A stretch of DNA of 13,149 nucleotides from Actinomycetes bacterium (GTDB lineage Bacteria > Actinomycetota > Actinomycetes > Actinomycetales > Beutenbergiaceae), in the NCBI GenBank assembly GCA_021793935.1, contig JAJYRV010000026.1:1-13149 (forward strand). The letters run 5' to 3'. A model generated the notes under the pieces. The model did not search any database. It worked only from the letters and a program-made list of their open reading frames with translations, and was not told the origin of the DNA. A program made the translations under genes and the position numbers. Position 1 is the stretch's first letter. Each line of letters starts with the position of its first letter. Below, in pieces: positions 1 to 7,734 of this stretch.

Positions 1-1
1 G

Positions 2-448
2 ATGACCACAGAAATTCACTCCCAGAGTTCAATTCCCGCCGACCAGCCCTCCGTGTTGTTCGTGTGTGTCCACAACGCTGGGCGTTCCCAAATGGCCGCC
101 GGCTACGTCCGGGAGCTTGGCCAAGGCCGCATCGAGGTCCGCTCTGCCGGGTCCGAACCCGCCGACCAACTCAACCCGGTCGCGGTCGAAGCCATGGCTG
201 AAGAAGGCATTGACATTACCGCGGCCACCCCGAACATCCTGACCCCGGAGGCCGTCAAAGCCTCCGATGTCGTTATCACCATGGGCTGTGGCGATGCCTG
301 CCCTATTTTCCCTGGCAAACGCTATGAAGACTGGGAACTCGAGGACCCGGCCGGCCAAGGCATTGAGGCCGTCCGGGCCATTCGCGACGACATTAAAGCC
401 CGCGTCCAACAGCTCGTATCCGAGCTGTTAGTTCCGACAAAGTCCTAA
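2..448 (+). CDS. arsC: Arsenate reductase, LMW phosphatase fold, thioredoxin-coupled type
   Basis: Cytoplasmic enzyme that reduces arsenate to arsenite for export. The 148-residue product has the P-loop CVHNAGRS (Cys22 nucleophile, Arg28), then Cys96 and Cys100 in MGCGDACP, and the Asp115-Pro116 loop that carries the general acid in this fold. Three cysteines are what the disulfide-relay (thioredoxin-dependent) enzymes use; mycothiol-dependent actinobacterial ArsC proteins do not need the second pair. The Cys spacing here (C-x3-C) is shorter than in the Staphylococcus aureus enzyme but keeps the following CP. A thioredoxin reductase gene begins 9 bases after the stop, which fits thioredoxin coupling. 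The N-terminus is about 12-15 residues longer than the usual family start. The ATG lies at base 2, so its ribosome binding site, and any earlier start, cannot be judged. Family call is firm; the electron donor is inferred. Confidence 0.93.
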   Translation: MTTEIHSQSSIPADQPSVLFVCVHNAGRSQMAAGYVRELGQGRIEVRSAGSEPADQLNPVAVEAMAEEGIDITAATPNILTPEAVKASDVVITMGCGDACPIFPGKRYEDWELEDPAGQGIEAVRAIRDDIKARVQQLVSELLVPTKS

Positions 449-457
449 CGCCTCAAG

Positions 458-1477
458 ATGAACAGGATCCAACCGAAGATGACCACCACCACTGAGTTCA
501 CTGATGCCACCGACCAACTGCTCATCGTAGGGTCCGGCCCAGCCGGCTACACTGCGGCCATCTATGCCGGCCGGGCAGGCCTCACACCCCGCGTCATTGC
601 CGGTTCCGTGAGCCATGGCGGTGCACTCATGACCACCACCGACGTCGAAAACTTCCCCGGCTTTCCTGGCGGCATCCAGGGCCCAGACCTGATGATCGCC
701 CTGGCCAAGCAGGCCGCAGACTTTGGTGCCATCATCGAATACGACGACGCCAAGAGCCTCGATCTGGACGGTGACCTCAAGCAGGTCACCACCCACGGCG
801 GGGCCACTTATCGGGCTCCCGCGGTCATCATCGCCACCGGATCCGAATATAAGCAGCTGGGTTTGCCCGAGGAAGCCCGGTTGACCGGTCATGGCGTCTC
901 GTGGTGCGCGACCTGCGACGGCTTCTTCTTCCGCGACCAACACATCGTGGTGGTCGGTGGCGGCGACTCCGCCATGGAAGAAGCCCTGTTCCTAACCCGC
1001 TTTGCTGACCGGGTGACCATCGTGGTCCGCCGAGACGAACTGCGCGCCTCCAAGATTATGGCCGATCGTGCCCAACAGCACGAGAAAATCCAGTTCATCT
1101 ACAACAGCCAGGTCACCGCGATTCACGGCGACCAAAAAGTCACCGGCCTGACCCTGACCGATACCATCACCGGCCACCAGCGCCCACTGGACGCCACCGG
1201 GGTGTTCATCGCCATCGGGCATGTGCCCCGCACCGAACTGGTCCAAGACGCACTCGACCTGGACGATGAAGGCTACATTCACGTCCAGGGTCGCACCACG
1301 CTAACCAATGTGCCCGGGGTCTTTGCTTGTGGCGACGTGGTCGATAGCCGTTACCGCCAGGCCATCACCGCTGCCGGCACGGGTTGCTCTGCGGCGCTGG
1401 ATGCCGAACGCTACCTGGCCGCACTGACCTCACCCACCGCGATCGCCCCCGTTCTGCAGGAGACCTCCCATGCCTAA
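458..1477 (+). CDS. trxB: Thioredoxin reductase of the ars operon (ArsT-like)
   Basis: FAD enzyme that moves electrons from NADPH to thioredoxin. The 339 residues show the FAD-binding GSGPAG at 25-30, the redox-active CATC at 150-153 followed by DG, the NADPH-binding GGGDSAMEE at 167-175, a VVRR motif that contacts the NADP phosphate, and the C-terminal FAD motif with ACGDVVD and a [10 protein letters not shown] segment. Length and domain order match bacterial TrxB. The gene starts 9 bases after arsC and its end overlaps the next gene by 8 bases, so it is very likely co-transcribed. A second in-frame ATG at 479 (Met8) is an equally plausible start, since neither has a clear Shine-Dalgarno sequence. 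Streptomyces ars clusters name a gene in this role arsT. The likely job is recharging the thioredoxin that reduces ArsC; no thioredoxin gene is visible here. Confidence 0.93.
   Translation: MNRIQPKMTTTTEFTDATDQLLIVGSGPAGYTAAIYAGRAGLTPRVIAGSVSHGGALMTTTDVENFPGFPGGIQGPDLMIALAKQAADFGAIIEYDDAKSLDLDGDLKQVTTHGGATYRAPAVIIATGSEYKQLGLPEEARLTGHGVSWCATCDGFFFRDQHIVVVGGGDSAMEEALFLTRFADRVTIVVRRDELRASKIMADRAQQHEKIQFIYNSQVTAIHGDQKVTGLTLTDTITGHQRPLDATGVFIAIGHVPRTELVQDALDLDDEGYIHVQGRTTLTNVPGVFACGDVVDSRYRQAITAAGTGCSAALDAERYLAALTSPTAIAPVLQETSHA
1458..1462 (+). promoter_or_regulatory. Ribosome binding site of the third ars gene
   Basis: AGGAG, 7 bases before the ATG at 1470 and inside the 3' end of trxB. It fixes the start that creates the 8-base overlap. 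Confidence 0.7.
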
Positions 1478-2873
1478 TACCATCACCTCGACCCGCAACA
1501 CTCCACAGTCCGATCAGCTACCGGTGATCATTATCGGTGCCGGCCCGGTCGGGCTGGCCGCCGCCGCCCATGTCCTGGAACGCGGCCTCACCCCCGTGGT
1601 CCTAGAAGCCGGCGCCTCGGTCGGTGCCGCCATCGCCCAATGGGGCCACACCCGGTTGTTCTCGCCCTGGGAATACAACATTGATGACGCCGCACGCCGC
1701 CTGCTCGACACGACTGGTTGGGATGCACCTGACCCGGATGTGCTGCCGACTGGTCACGAACTCCTCGACGACTATCTCACTCCATTGGCTGAAGCGTTGG
1801 GCGACCGCATCCGCACCGGTGCCCGGGTGGTGGCTGTGTCTCGTGACGGGATGGATAAAACCCGCAGCGCCCACCGCGCCGACACTCCGTTATTAGTCCG
1901 CATCACAACCGCCGGGGGCGCTGAAGAAGACCTCACCGCCCAGGCCGTGCTGGATGCCTCGGGCACTTGGAACCAGACCAATCCGCTGGGCCGATCCGGG
2001 CTACCCGCCCCCGGCGAAACCGCCGCAACCGCGCACGGCCTCATCACCGCACCCCTGCCTGATGTTCATGGCACTGATCGGCACCGCTTCGCTGACCGCC
2101 ACGTGGTAGTGGTCGGTGCTGGACACTCCGCCGCCAACACCTTGTTGGACTTAGCTGACCTTGCACAACACGCCCCCGGGACGCGTATCAGTTGGGCCGT
2201 ACGGGGTGCTGATGTCTCGGCGGTCTACGGCGGCGAGGCCCAGGATGAACTGGCCGCCCGCGGCGCGCTGGGGACCCGGCTCCGTCACCTGGTCTCCACC
2301 GGGGCCATTGAAGTGCACACCGAATTCGTCATCACTGGGTTTGCTGCTGGGCATAACGGGCTGACGGTCCAGGCCACCACCCCGGCAGGACCCACCGAAC
2401 TCAACGTGGATGTGCTCGTACCAGCCACCGGGTTCCGACCCGACCTTGACATCCTCTCCGAACTGCGCCTCGAGCTGGACCCCGCGGTGGAAGCACCGCG
2501 TCAGCTGGGCCCGCTGATCGATCCGGAATTTCATTCCTGTGGCTCCGTGCAACCCCATGGTGAACGCATGCTGGCCCACCCCGAACCCGGGTTCTATATT
2601 GTTGGCATGAAAAGCTACGGCCGAGCCCCCACGTTTTTGATGGCCACCGGCTATGAGCAAGTCCGCTCCATCGCCGCCGCCCTGGCCGGCGACCAGCAAG
2701 CCGCCGACGATGTCCACCTGGTGCTCCCCGAAACCGGGGTGTGCACCACCGACCTGGGCGGCACCTGCGATACCCCCGCCCCAGCCACCCCCGCCACCAC
2801 AGACCAAGGATGCTGTACCCCAGCCAACGCTGCACCGGTGCTGCTCCCCACCCCAGTGGCTACCTGCTGCTAA
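1470..2873 (+). CDS. FAD/NAD(P)H-dependent oxidoreductase with cysteine-rich tail, ars operon
   Basis: A 467-residue two-dinucleotide-domain flavoprotein: FAD site GAGPVG at 23-28, NAD(P)H site GAGHSA at 216-221, and an ATGFRPD motif near the second half of the FAD domain. It resembles flavin-containing monooxygenase or CzcO-type proteins and could match the role called ArsO in some actinobacterial ars clusters, but I cannot confirm that orthology. The tail is striking: of seven cysteines in the protein, six lie at 425, 433, 448, 449, 466 and 467, in a Pro/Ala/Thr-rich stretch after LPETGVC, and the protein ends in Cys-Cys. Such thiols could bind trivalent arsenic or relay electrons (inference). 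AGGAG at 1458-1462 lies 7 bases before the ATG, and the start overlaps the trxB stop by 8 bases, suggesting coupled translation. Substrate and reaction are unknown. Confidence 0.82.
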   Translation: MPNTITSTRNTPQSDQLPVIIIGAGPVGLAAAAHVLERGLTPVVLEAGASVGAAIAQWGHTRLFSPWEYNIDDAARRLLDTTGWDAPDPDVLPTGHELLDDYLTPLAEALGDRIRTGARVVAVSRDGMDKTRSAHRADTPLLVRITTAGGAEEDLTAQAVLDASGTWNQTNPLGRSGLPAPGETAATAHGLITAPLPDVHGTDRHRFADRHVVVVGAGHSAANTLLDLADLAQHAPGTRISWAVRGADVSAVYGGEAQDELAARGALGTRLRHLVSTGAIEVHTEFVITGFAAGHNGLTVQATTPAGPTELNVDVLVPATGFRPDLDILSELRLELDPAVEAPRQLGPLIDPEFHSCGSVQPHGERMLAHPEPGFYIVGMKSYGRAPTFLMATGYEQVRSIAAALAGDQQAADDVHLVLPETGVCTTDLGGTCDTPAPATPATTDQGCCTPANAAPVLLPTPVATCC

Positions 2874-3017
2874 TCCGCCGACAACACGATCTGCACAGAA
2901 GCGGTCACAGCAACCGTTATCTAGCGCCCAAAGCACCGCCATTGCTGAGGCTAGTCTGCGGCCTCGCACCACACCGGCGCTACGAGGACCGCTTTAAATC
3001 GAGGACAGGGCGTTCCA

Positions 3018-3031
3018 AAAACGGTCGTTTT
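3018..3031. repeat. 14-base dyad AAAACG-GT-CGTTTT
   Basis: Perfect 6-base arms AAAACG (3018-3023) and CGTTTT (3026-3031) around GT. It sits about 145 bases after the ars operon stop. The two-base loop is too tight for a good RNA hairpin, so a protein-binding palindrome is the more likely reading, but no adjacent gene start uses it. Confidence 0.35.
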
Positions 3032-3177
3032 GCCTGACTGAAGTGCTTAGGAACAATATTGAAAGTGCGTGCTCAGCTGATCAGCGACGGCATTCCAATC
3101 AAATCCGCAACCTAAGATATCTACAAGCAAGAACGTGGGAAGTTTTTCAGTAACATCCTCCACGCTTGCAAATACCA

Positions 3178-3208
3178 GGTCCCTGCATCCTCTATGGGTG
3201 CAGGGACT
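3178..3208. terminator. Strong hairpin, possible transcription terminator
   Basis: Stem of 13 pairs, GGTCCCTGCATCC against GGGTGCAGGGACT with two G-U pairs, around the 5-base loop TCTAT (3191-3195). The following bases, CTTCATG, contain few T residues, so it is not a textbook intrinsic terminator, although actinobacterial terminators often lack a U-run. It lies 305 bases after the last ars gene and 120 bases before the Ldh2 start. It could end transcription of a gene now lost, or act in the leader of the Ldh2 gene. Confidence 0.45.
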
Positions 3209-3219
3209 CTTCATGCTCA

Positions 3220-3251
3220 ATGTGTCAACGCGGGTATGCCTGCAGACACAT
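3220..3251. repeat. Spaced inverted repeat ATGTGTC-N18-GACACAT
   Basis: Perfect 7-base arms at 3220-3226 and 3245-3251 with an 18-base spacer. Arm-to-arm distance is 25 bases, between two and three helical turns. It lies about 80-110 bases before the Ldh2 start and could be an operator, but no regulator gene is adjacent. Short arms like these also occur by chance. Confidence 0.25.
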
Positions 3252-3280
3252 GCATAAATGAGCTCGTGATATCCGGGACA

Positions 3281-3299
3281 GCGAATGGCATCTATTCGC
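3281..3299. repeat. Dyad GCGAAT-N7-ATTCGC before the Ldh2 gene
   Basis: Perfect 6-base arms at 3281-3286 and 3294-3299 with a 7-base centre, 28 bases before the GTG start at 3328. Position fits an operator or a small leader hairpin. No regulator is known for it. Confidence 0.3.
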
Positions 3300-3327
3300 G
3301 AGTTGGGTACCACCAAGGGCGGAGTCA

Positions 3328-4394
3328 GTGACCGCTAGGGTCGAGGCTCCCACTCTCAACGAGTGGCTGAGCCAAACGCTTCTACATACCGGTTTAGATA
3401 GTCTTGGCGCCCAATCACTCGCTGAGCAGATGGTAACTGCGGACCTACTCGGCCGATCGAGCCATGGATCAGCGTTGCTGCCGACGTATCTAGGGTCGAT
3501 TGAGAGCGGAAGTATCTCAAAGACAAGCACGTGGACGCTCGTGAACGATAGCGACGGCAGCATACTCATTGATCTCCACCATTCCGTGGGAGCGGTCGGG
3601 TTGCTGGAACTGCAAACGCTACTCGTAGAAAAAGCGAAAAATTCCGGCATCGCTATGGGTGCGATTCGGAACGCATCCCACATCGGCGCGCTCCAAGTGC
3701 ACCTGCTTCCCTATATCGAAAGGGATCTCGTCGTGCTGGTATCGGCCACTAATCCGGCATACCGATCGATGGCACATCCAGAGGGTAAGCGGCCCGTGAC
3801 TACGTCGAATCCAATCGCGTTCGGCGCACCGGGCAGCTCCAAGCCGATCCTGGTCGATATCTCTGCGACAACCCAAAGCAATAGTTACTCCAGGCACTAC
3901 ACGCGCGAGGATTGAGGGCACCCGGCCCATGGTTGAAAGACTCCGAGGGACGGACTACCGACGAGCCAAGTGTTCTGCTGGAGGAACCACCAGGAACAGT
4001 GCTACCGATAGGCGCACCTGACCTTGCCTACAAAGGGTTCGCACTCAGCCTGTTCGCGGAGATTTTCGCCCTCGCGCTGTCCGGCGGCGGCAGGACCAAC
4101 GTCCATGCCCCGGACTCGGAAAGCGTTTTTGTCATGGTTATCGACCCAGAAGCAGTTGGTGGGTTAGCGTTCCTTCACGACGAAATTGACGCGCTTCTCG
4201 AAACGACTCGCGAGTCGGGCGCGGTAGGAGATCACGAACCTCGCCTGCCGGGCGAACGAGCATTGCAGATGAGGAAAGAACAGAACGCTTTGGGCATCGA
4301 GCTCCCGGTGAACGTGATCAGGGAACTTGAAGCGGTTGGCGAGAGATTCCAGAACCCGTTTCCCACGCTCGCATCAACGATGCAGACACGTTAG
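3328..4394 (+). pseudogene. Ldh2-family malate/lactate dehydrogenase, split by a frameshift
   Basis: NAD(P)-dependent 2-hydroxyacid dehydrogenase of the Ldh2/MDH2 type (malate, L-lactate, ureidoglycolate and sulfolactate dehydrogenases); the substrate cannot be told. The first frame (3328-3915) gives the N-terminal half: SHG at 45-47, the ASHIGA segment with His118 at the usual catalytic position, TSNPIAFGAPG and VDISATTQSNS. It stops at TGA 3913-3915. The second frame, open from 3885 to 4394, continues with APGPWLKDSEGRTTDEP, the conserved YKGFALSLFAEI helix and a LPGER segment near the end. Joined, they give about 355 residues, the normal family length, so only one base is wrong. Restoring one G in the GG at 3909-3910 would read RE-G-L-RAPGPW. 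The GTG start has GGGCGGAG 5 bases upstream. Codon use (TTA, CTA, ATA, AGA) is unlike the genes after 4543. A sequencing error is possible. Confidence 0.82.
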
Positions 4395-4500
4395 ACCCAG
4401 AACTCGCCTAATCGGCCCCCGTGCAAAGAAACGCGCTCGCCCTGTCAGGACGTAATGCCTATCACATATCGCGGCCCGGGAGATAGCGTGGGGAAGGCCC

Positions 4501-4534
4501 TAGCATGAGGTGCGTGCACCGGCGCACCAAGGAG
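4501..4534 (+). promoter_or_regulatory. pntAB promoter -10 and ribosome binding site
   Basis: TAGCAT at 4501-4506 is a good actinobacterial -10 and would start transcription near 4513. AAGGAG at 4529-4534 lies 8 bases before ATG 4543. The alternative GTG at 4510 would precede the predicted transcription start, which supports 4543 as the real start. GGTGCG (4509-4514) and CGCACC (4523-4528) can pair next to the Shine-Dalgarno sequence. No convincing -35 was seen. Confidence 0.5.
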
Positions 4535-4542
4535 AGCAACAC

Positions 4543-6132
4543 ATGAACATCGGAGTTACTGCCCAAGCCCCACCGGAGTCACGGGTGGCCGCGACCCCGG
4601 AGACGGTCACGAAACTAACTGCCCTCGGCTACGACGTCCTGGTCGAAACCGGCGCGGGTGCGGCCTCCCGTTTCCCCGACGAATCCTACGTCGCGGCCGG
4701 CGCGCGGATTGTTGATGCCGATACCGCCTGGGGGAGTGACGTCGTCCTCACCGTGAACGCGCCCGCGCAGGCGCAACTCGACCTCATGCGTGATGGCGGG
4801 GCGTTGATCGGCCTCCTTTCGCCCGCGCAGAATCCCGACTACGTGGCCGAACTCGCGAAGCGGAACATCACCGCCCTCGCGCTCGACGCCGTTCCCCGGA
4901 TCTCCCGCGCGCAATCGATGGACGTGCTCTCCTCCATGGCGAACATCGCCGGCTACCGCGCCGTCGTCGAGGCGGCGAACCACTTCGGGCGGTTCTTCAC
5001 CGGCCAGGTGACCGCCGCGGGGAAGGTGCCGCCGGCGAAGGTGCTCGTCGCGGGCGCCGGGGTGGCCGGCCTCGCCGCGATCGGTGCCGCGAGTTCCCTC
5101 GGCGCGATCGTCCGGGCCACCGACCCCCGCCCCGAGGTCGCCGACCAGGTGGCCTCCATCGGCGGGGAGTACCTGCCGATCGAGGCCGGTGAGCAGATGG
5201 AATCTGCCGACGGGTACGCCAAGGCCACGAGCGAGGAGTATGACCGCGCGGCCGAGGCGCTGTACGCGGAGCAGGCCACCGACGTCGACATCATCATCAC
5301 CACCGCCCTCATCCCCGGGCGCGAGGCACCCCGCCTCCTCACCGCCGAGCATGTTGCCGCGATGAAACCCGGGAGCGTCATCGTCGATATGGCGGCCTCC
5401 CAGGGCGGGAACGTCGAAGGGTCGGTCGCCGGGGAAGTGATCGTCACCGGCGACGTCACGATCATCGGCTACACCGATCTTGCCGGGCGCCTGCCCGCCC
5501 AGGCGAGCCAGCTGTATGGCACGAACCTGGTGAACCTCCTCAAACTCCTCACCCCGGGCAAGGACGGCGAACTCACCTTAGACCTGGACGACCCCGTGCA
5601 GCGGGGCATCACCGTGGTCAAAGACGGCGAGCTCATGTGGCCGCCCCCGCCCGTGCAGGTCTCCGCCGCACCGGCGGATGGCAACGGCGCCCTTGGCGCG
5701 GCCGGGGCGAACGGGGCTGGCGTGCCCGGCGCCGCAGGGGACGCTCGCGACGCAGCGAAGGCGAAGAAGCCGCTCAGTCAGACGGCGAAGATCGCCCTCG
5801 TCGCCGCCGGTGCCCTCGTGCTGCTCGGCCTCACCGCGATCGCCCCACCCCAGCTCGCGCTCAACCTCACGGTGTTCTACCTCGCCGTCGTCATCGGTTT
5901 CTACGTCATCGGCAACGTCCACCACGCCCTCCACACGCCGCTGATGAGCGTGACGAACGCGATCTCGGGGATCGTCGTCGTCGGGGCGCTCCTACAGGTG
6001 AGCATCGAGGATTCGCTCGCGATCCGGATCCTCGCCGTCGCTGCCATCTTCGTGGCGAGCATCAACATCTTCGGCGGGTTCGCGATGACCCGGCGAATGC
6101 TCGGCATGTTCGTGAAAGGAGAGGCCCGATGA
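4543..6132 (+). CDS. pntA: NAD(P) transhydrogenase subunit alpha
   Basis: Alpha subunit of the proton-translocating membrane transhydrogenase, which uses the proton gradient to pass hydride from NADH to NADP+. With the ATG at 4543 it has 529 residues. The N-terminal AlaDH/PNT domain has the conserved [16 protein letters not shown] segment (about 124-139) and the NAD-binding GAGVAG at 171-176 followed by [10 protein letters not shown] Gly/Ala-rich, charged linker (about 373-413) leads to four membrane segments (about 415-431, 436-456, 468-486 and 492-515). This is the two-gene, E. coli-like layout with the membrane part fused to the NAD domain; mycobacteria split it into two genes. The stop overlaps the pntB start in ATGA. 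The long low-complexity linker is the only oddity. Confidence 0.95.
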   Translation: MNIGVTAQAPPESRVAATPETVTKLTALGYDVLVETGAGAASRFPDESYVAAGARIVDADTAWGSDVVLTVNAPAQAQLDLMRDGGALIGLLSPAQNPDYVAELAKRNITALALDAVPRISRAQSMDVLSSMANIAGYRAVVEAANHFGRFFTGQVTAAGKVPPAKVLVAGAGVAGLAAIGAASSLGAIVRATDPRPEVADQVASIGGEYLPIEAGEQMESADGYAKATSEEYDRAAEALYAEQATDVDIIITTALIPGREAPRLLTAEHVAAMKPGSVIVDMAASQGGNVEGSVAGEVIVTGDVTIIGYTDLAGRLPAQASQLYGTNLVNLLKLLTPGKDGELTLDLDDPVQRGITVVKDGELMWPPPPVQVSAAPADGNGALGAAGANGAGVPGAAGDARDAAKAKKPLSQTAKIALVAAGALVLLGLTAIAPPQLALNLTVFYLAVVIGFYVIGNVHHALHTPLMSVTNAISGIVVVGALLQVSIEDSLAIRILAVAAIFVASINIFGGFAMTRRMLGMFVKGEAR

Positions 6133-7574
6133 ACGTCGACGCCCTCGCCCAAGCGGCCTACATCGTCGCCGCGCTGTTGTTCATCCTCTCGCTCGCGGGC
6201 CTGTCCAAGCACGAGACCTCCCGGATGGGCTCGGCGTTCGGCATCATCGGGATGGCCCTCGCCCTCGCCGCGACCATCTGGTACACGCTCACCGGCTCGA
6301 CCCTCGCCGTCGCGGGCCTCATCGCCGTCGCGGTGCTCCTCGGGGCGATCATCGGGCTGCTCAAGGCACGCTCGGTGCAGATGACCGAACTGCCCGAACT
6401 CATCGCGCTGCTGCACTCCCTCGTCGGCCTCGCCGCGACGGGTGTGGGGTGGAACGGGTACCTGCAGTACAAGGACATCCGCGCCTCGCTCGGGCAGATG
6501 GCCGGGGTGCACGACGCCGAGATCCTCATCGGCGTGTTCATCGGGGCGGTGACGTTCACCGGCTCGATCGTCGCCTACCTGAAACTCTCGGGCAAGATCA
6601 AGTCCGCACCGCTGATGCTCCCGGGCAAGGACGTCCTCAACCTCGGAGCCATCGTCGCCTTCATCGGGCTCACGGTCGCATTCGTGCTCACCCAGAACGT
6701 GTGGGTGCTCGTGGCCGCCACCGTCATCGCCCTCGCACTCGGGTGGCACCTGGTGGCCGCGATCGGCGGGGGAGACATGCCCGTGGTCGTCTCCATGCTC
6801 AACTCCTACTCGGGCTGGGCGGCCGCGGCGAGCGGGTTCCTGCTCAACAACAACCTGCTCATCATCACCGGCGCGCTCGTGGGCTCCTCGGGTGCCTACC
6901 TCTCCTACATCATGTGCAAGGCGATGAACCGCTCCTTCTTCTCCGTCATCATGGGCGGGTTCGGGATCGAGGCACGCAGCGCGGGCGGCCCGGAGGGCGA
7001 ACACCGGGAAACCAGCGCCGAGGACGTTGCCGAACTCCTCGCCGACGCCGAATCGGTCATCATCACCCCCGGCTACGGCATGGCCGTCGCCCAGGCGCAG
7101 TACCCCGTGGCCGATCTCGTCGCGAAACTCACCGCCCGCGGCGTGAACGTGCGCTTCGGCGTCCACCCCGTGGCCGGGCGCCTGCCCGGGCACATGAACG
7201 TGCTGCTCGCCGAGGCCAAGGTGCCCTACGACGTCGTCCTGGAAATGGAGGAGATCAACGACGACTTCCCGCGCACCAGCGTCGTGCTCGTCATCGGCGC
7301 GAACGACACGGTCAACCCCGCCGCGATCGACGACGCCACCTCGCCGATCGCCGGCATGCCCGTGCTGCACGTGTGGGAGGCCGAGCACGTGATCGTGTTC
7401 AAACGCTCGATGGCGGTGGGATACGCCGGGGTGCAGAACCCGCTGTTCTTCCACGAGAACACCCAGATGCTGTTCGGGGATGCGAAGGAGCGGGTGGAGG
7501 ACATCGTCCGCGCCCTGCCCGAGGCACCCGGGAGCGGCGCCCGGGCGAGCCGGCAAACCGCTTCCGTGGGCTGA
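6129..7574 (+). CDS. pntB: NAD(P) transhydrogenase subunit beta
   Basis: Partner of PntA: it supplies the rest of the proton-conducting membrane domain and the NADP(H)-binding domain. The 481 residues begin with a run of about eight or nine hydrophobic segments (to about residue 270). The cytoplasmic NADP domain follows, with [10 protein letters not shown] at 315-324, [13 protein letters not shown] at 346-358, GANDTVNP at 390-397 and [16 protein letters not shown] near the C-terminus, all hallmark PntB motifs. The reading frame is open far upstream inside pntA, but the ATG at 6129 overlaps the pntA stop (ATGA), has AAAGGAG at 6115-6121 seven bases upstream, and gives the family's usual N-terminus. 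Translation is probably coupled so the subunits are made in step. Confidence 0.96.
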   Translation: MNVDALAQAAYIVAALLFILSLAGLSKHETSRMGSAFGIIGMALALAATIWYTLTGSTLAVAGLIAVAVLLGAIIGLLKARSVQMTELPELIALLHSLVGLAATGVGWNGYLQYKDIRASLGQMAGVHDAEILIGVFIGAVTFTGSIVAYLKLSGKIKSAPLMLPGKDVLNLGAIVAFIGLTVAFVLTQNVWVLVAATVIALALGWHLVAAIGGGDMPVVVSMLNSYSGWAAAASGFLLNNNLLIITGALVGSSGAYLSYIMCKAMNRSFFSVIMGGFGIEARSAGGPEGEHRETSAEDVAELLADAESVIITPGYGMAVAQAQYPVADLVAKLTARGVNVRFGVHPVAGRLPGHMNVLLAEAKVPYDVVLEMEEINDDFPRTSVVLVIGANDTVNPAAIDDATSPIAGMPVLHVWEAEHVIVFKRSMAVGYAGVQNPLFFHENTQMLFGDAKERVEDIVRALPEAPGSGARASRQTASVG

Positions 7575-7644
7575 ATCCGCGCCGCAGGTGAACCCCGCCG
7601 CGGCAACGCGCTGGAATGTGGTCAGCGGCCGGGCCAGCTCGACG

Positions 7645-7730
7645 TACACTGATCCCGGTGGGCACATCCCGGTGCTCTGACGCGAGGTTGCGACGCTGCG
7701 TCCCGAATGGCCATGGAACGCAAACAGGAG
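7645..7730 (+). promoter_or_regulatory. Desaturase promoter -10 and ribosome binding site
   Basis: TACACT at 7645-7650 is a strong -10 and would start transcription near 7657, leaving a leader of about 78 bases. AGGAG at 7726-7730 is only 4 bases before ATG 7735; the other ATG at 7731 touches it and is out of frame. No clear -35. It implies the desaturase is transcribed apart from pntAB. Confidence 0.45.
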
Positions 7731-7734
7731 ATGT

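Larger units (their letters stand above)
2874..3327. other. Gene-free stretch between the ars operon and the Ldh2 gene
   Basis: No credible gene seen in any frame over 454 bases; the short open frames have no recognisable motif or ribosome binding site. GC drops to roughly 45-55 percent, the lowest in the window. It holds a 14-base dyad (3018-3031), a strong hairpin (3178-3208), a spaced inverted repeat (3220-3251) and a short dyad (3281-3299), listed separately. It may be a recombination scar with the terminator of a lost gene (inference); no transposase remnant or terminal repeat was recognised. Confidence 0.5.

Noticed and set aside
2151..2972. 273-codon open frame on the minus strand over the ars flavoprotein
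   Set aside because: Gly-rich shadow frame with no motif; the plus-strand gene has full dinucleotide-binding motifs.
3018..3031. AAAACGG element as a possible Tn3-family terminal repeat
   Set aside because: Only a few bases resemble such ends; no matching second copy and no transposase or resolvase nearby.
3047..3316. 89-codon minus-strand frame in the gene-free stretch, with several cysteines and histidines
   Set aside because: No family resemblance, no ribosome binding site, and it spans the hairpin at 3178-3208. Could not be supported as a gene.
3328..4394. Programmed frameshift in the Ldh2 gene
   Set aside because: No slippery heptamer or downstream stem at 3905-3915, and the family is not known for recoding.
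5637..6128. In-frame upstream extension of pntB inside pntA
   Set aside because: Arg-rich shadow of pntA; the ATG at 6129 has a strong ribosome binding site and the usual PntB N-terminus.
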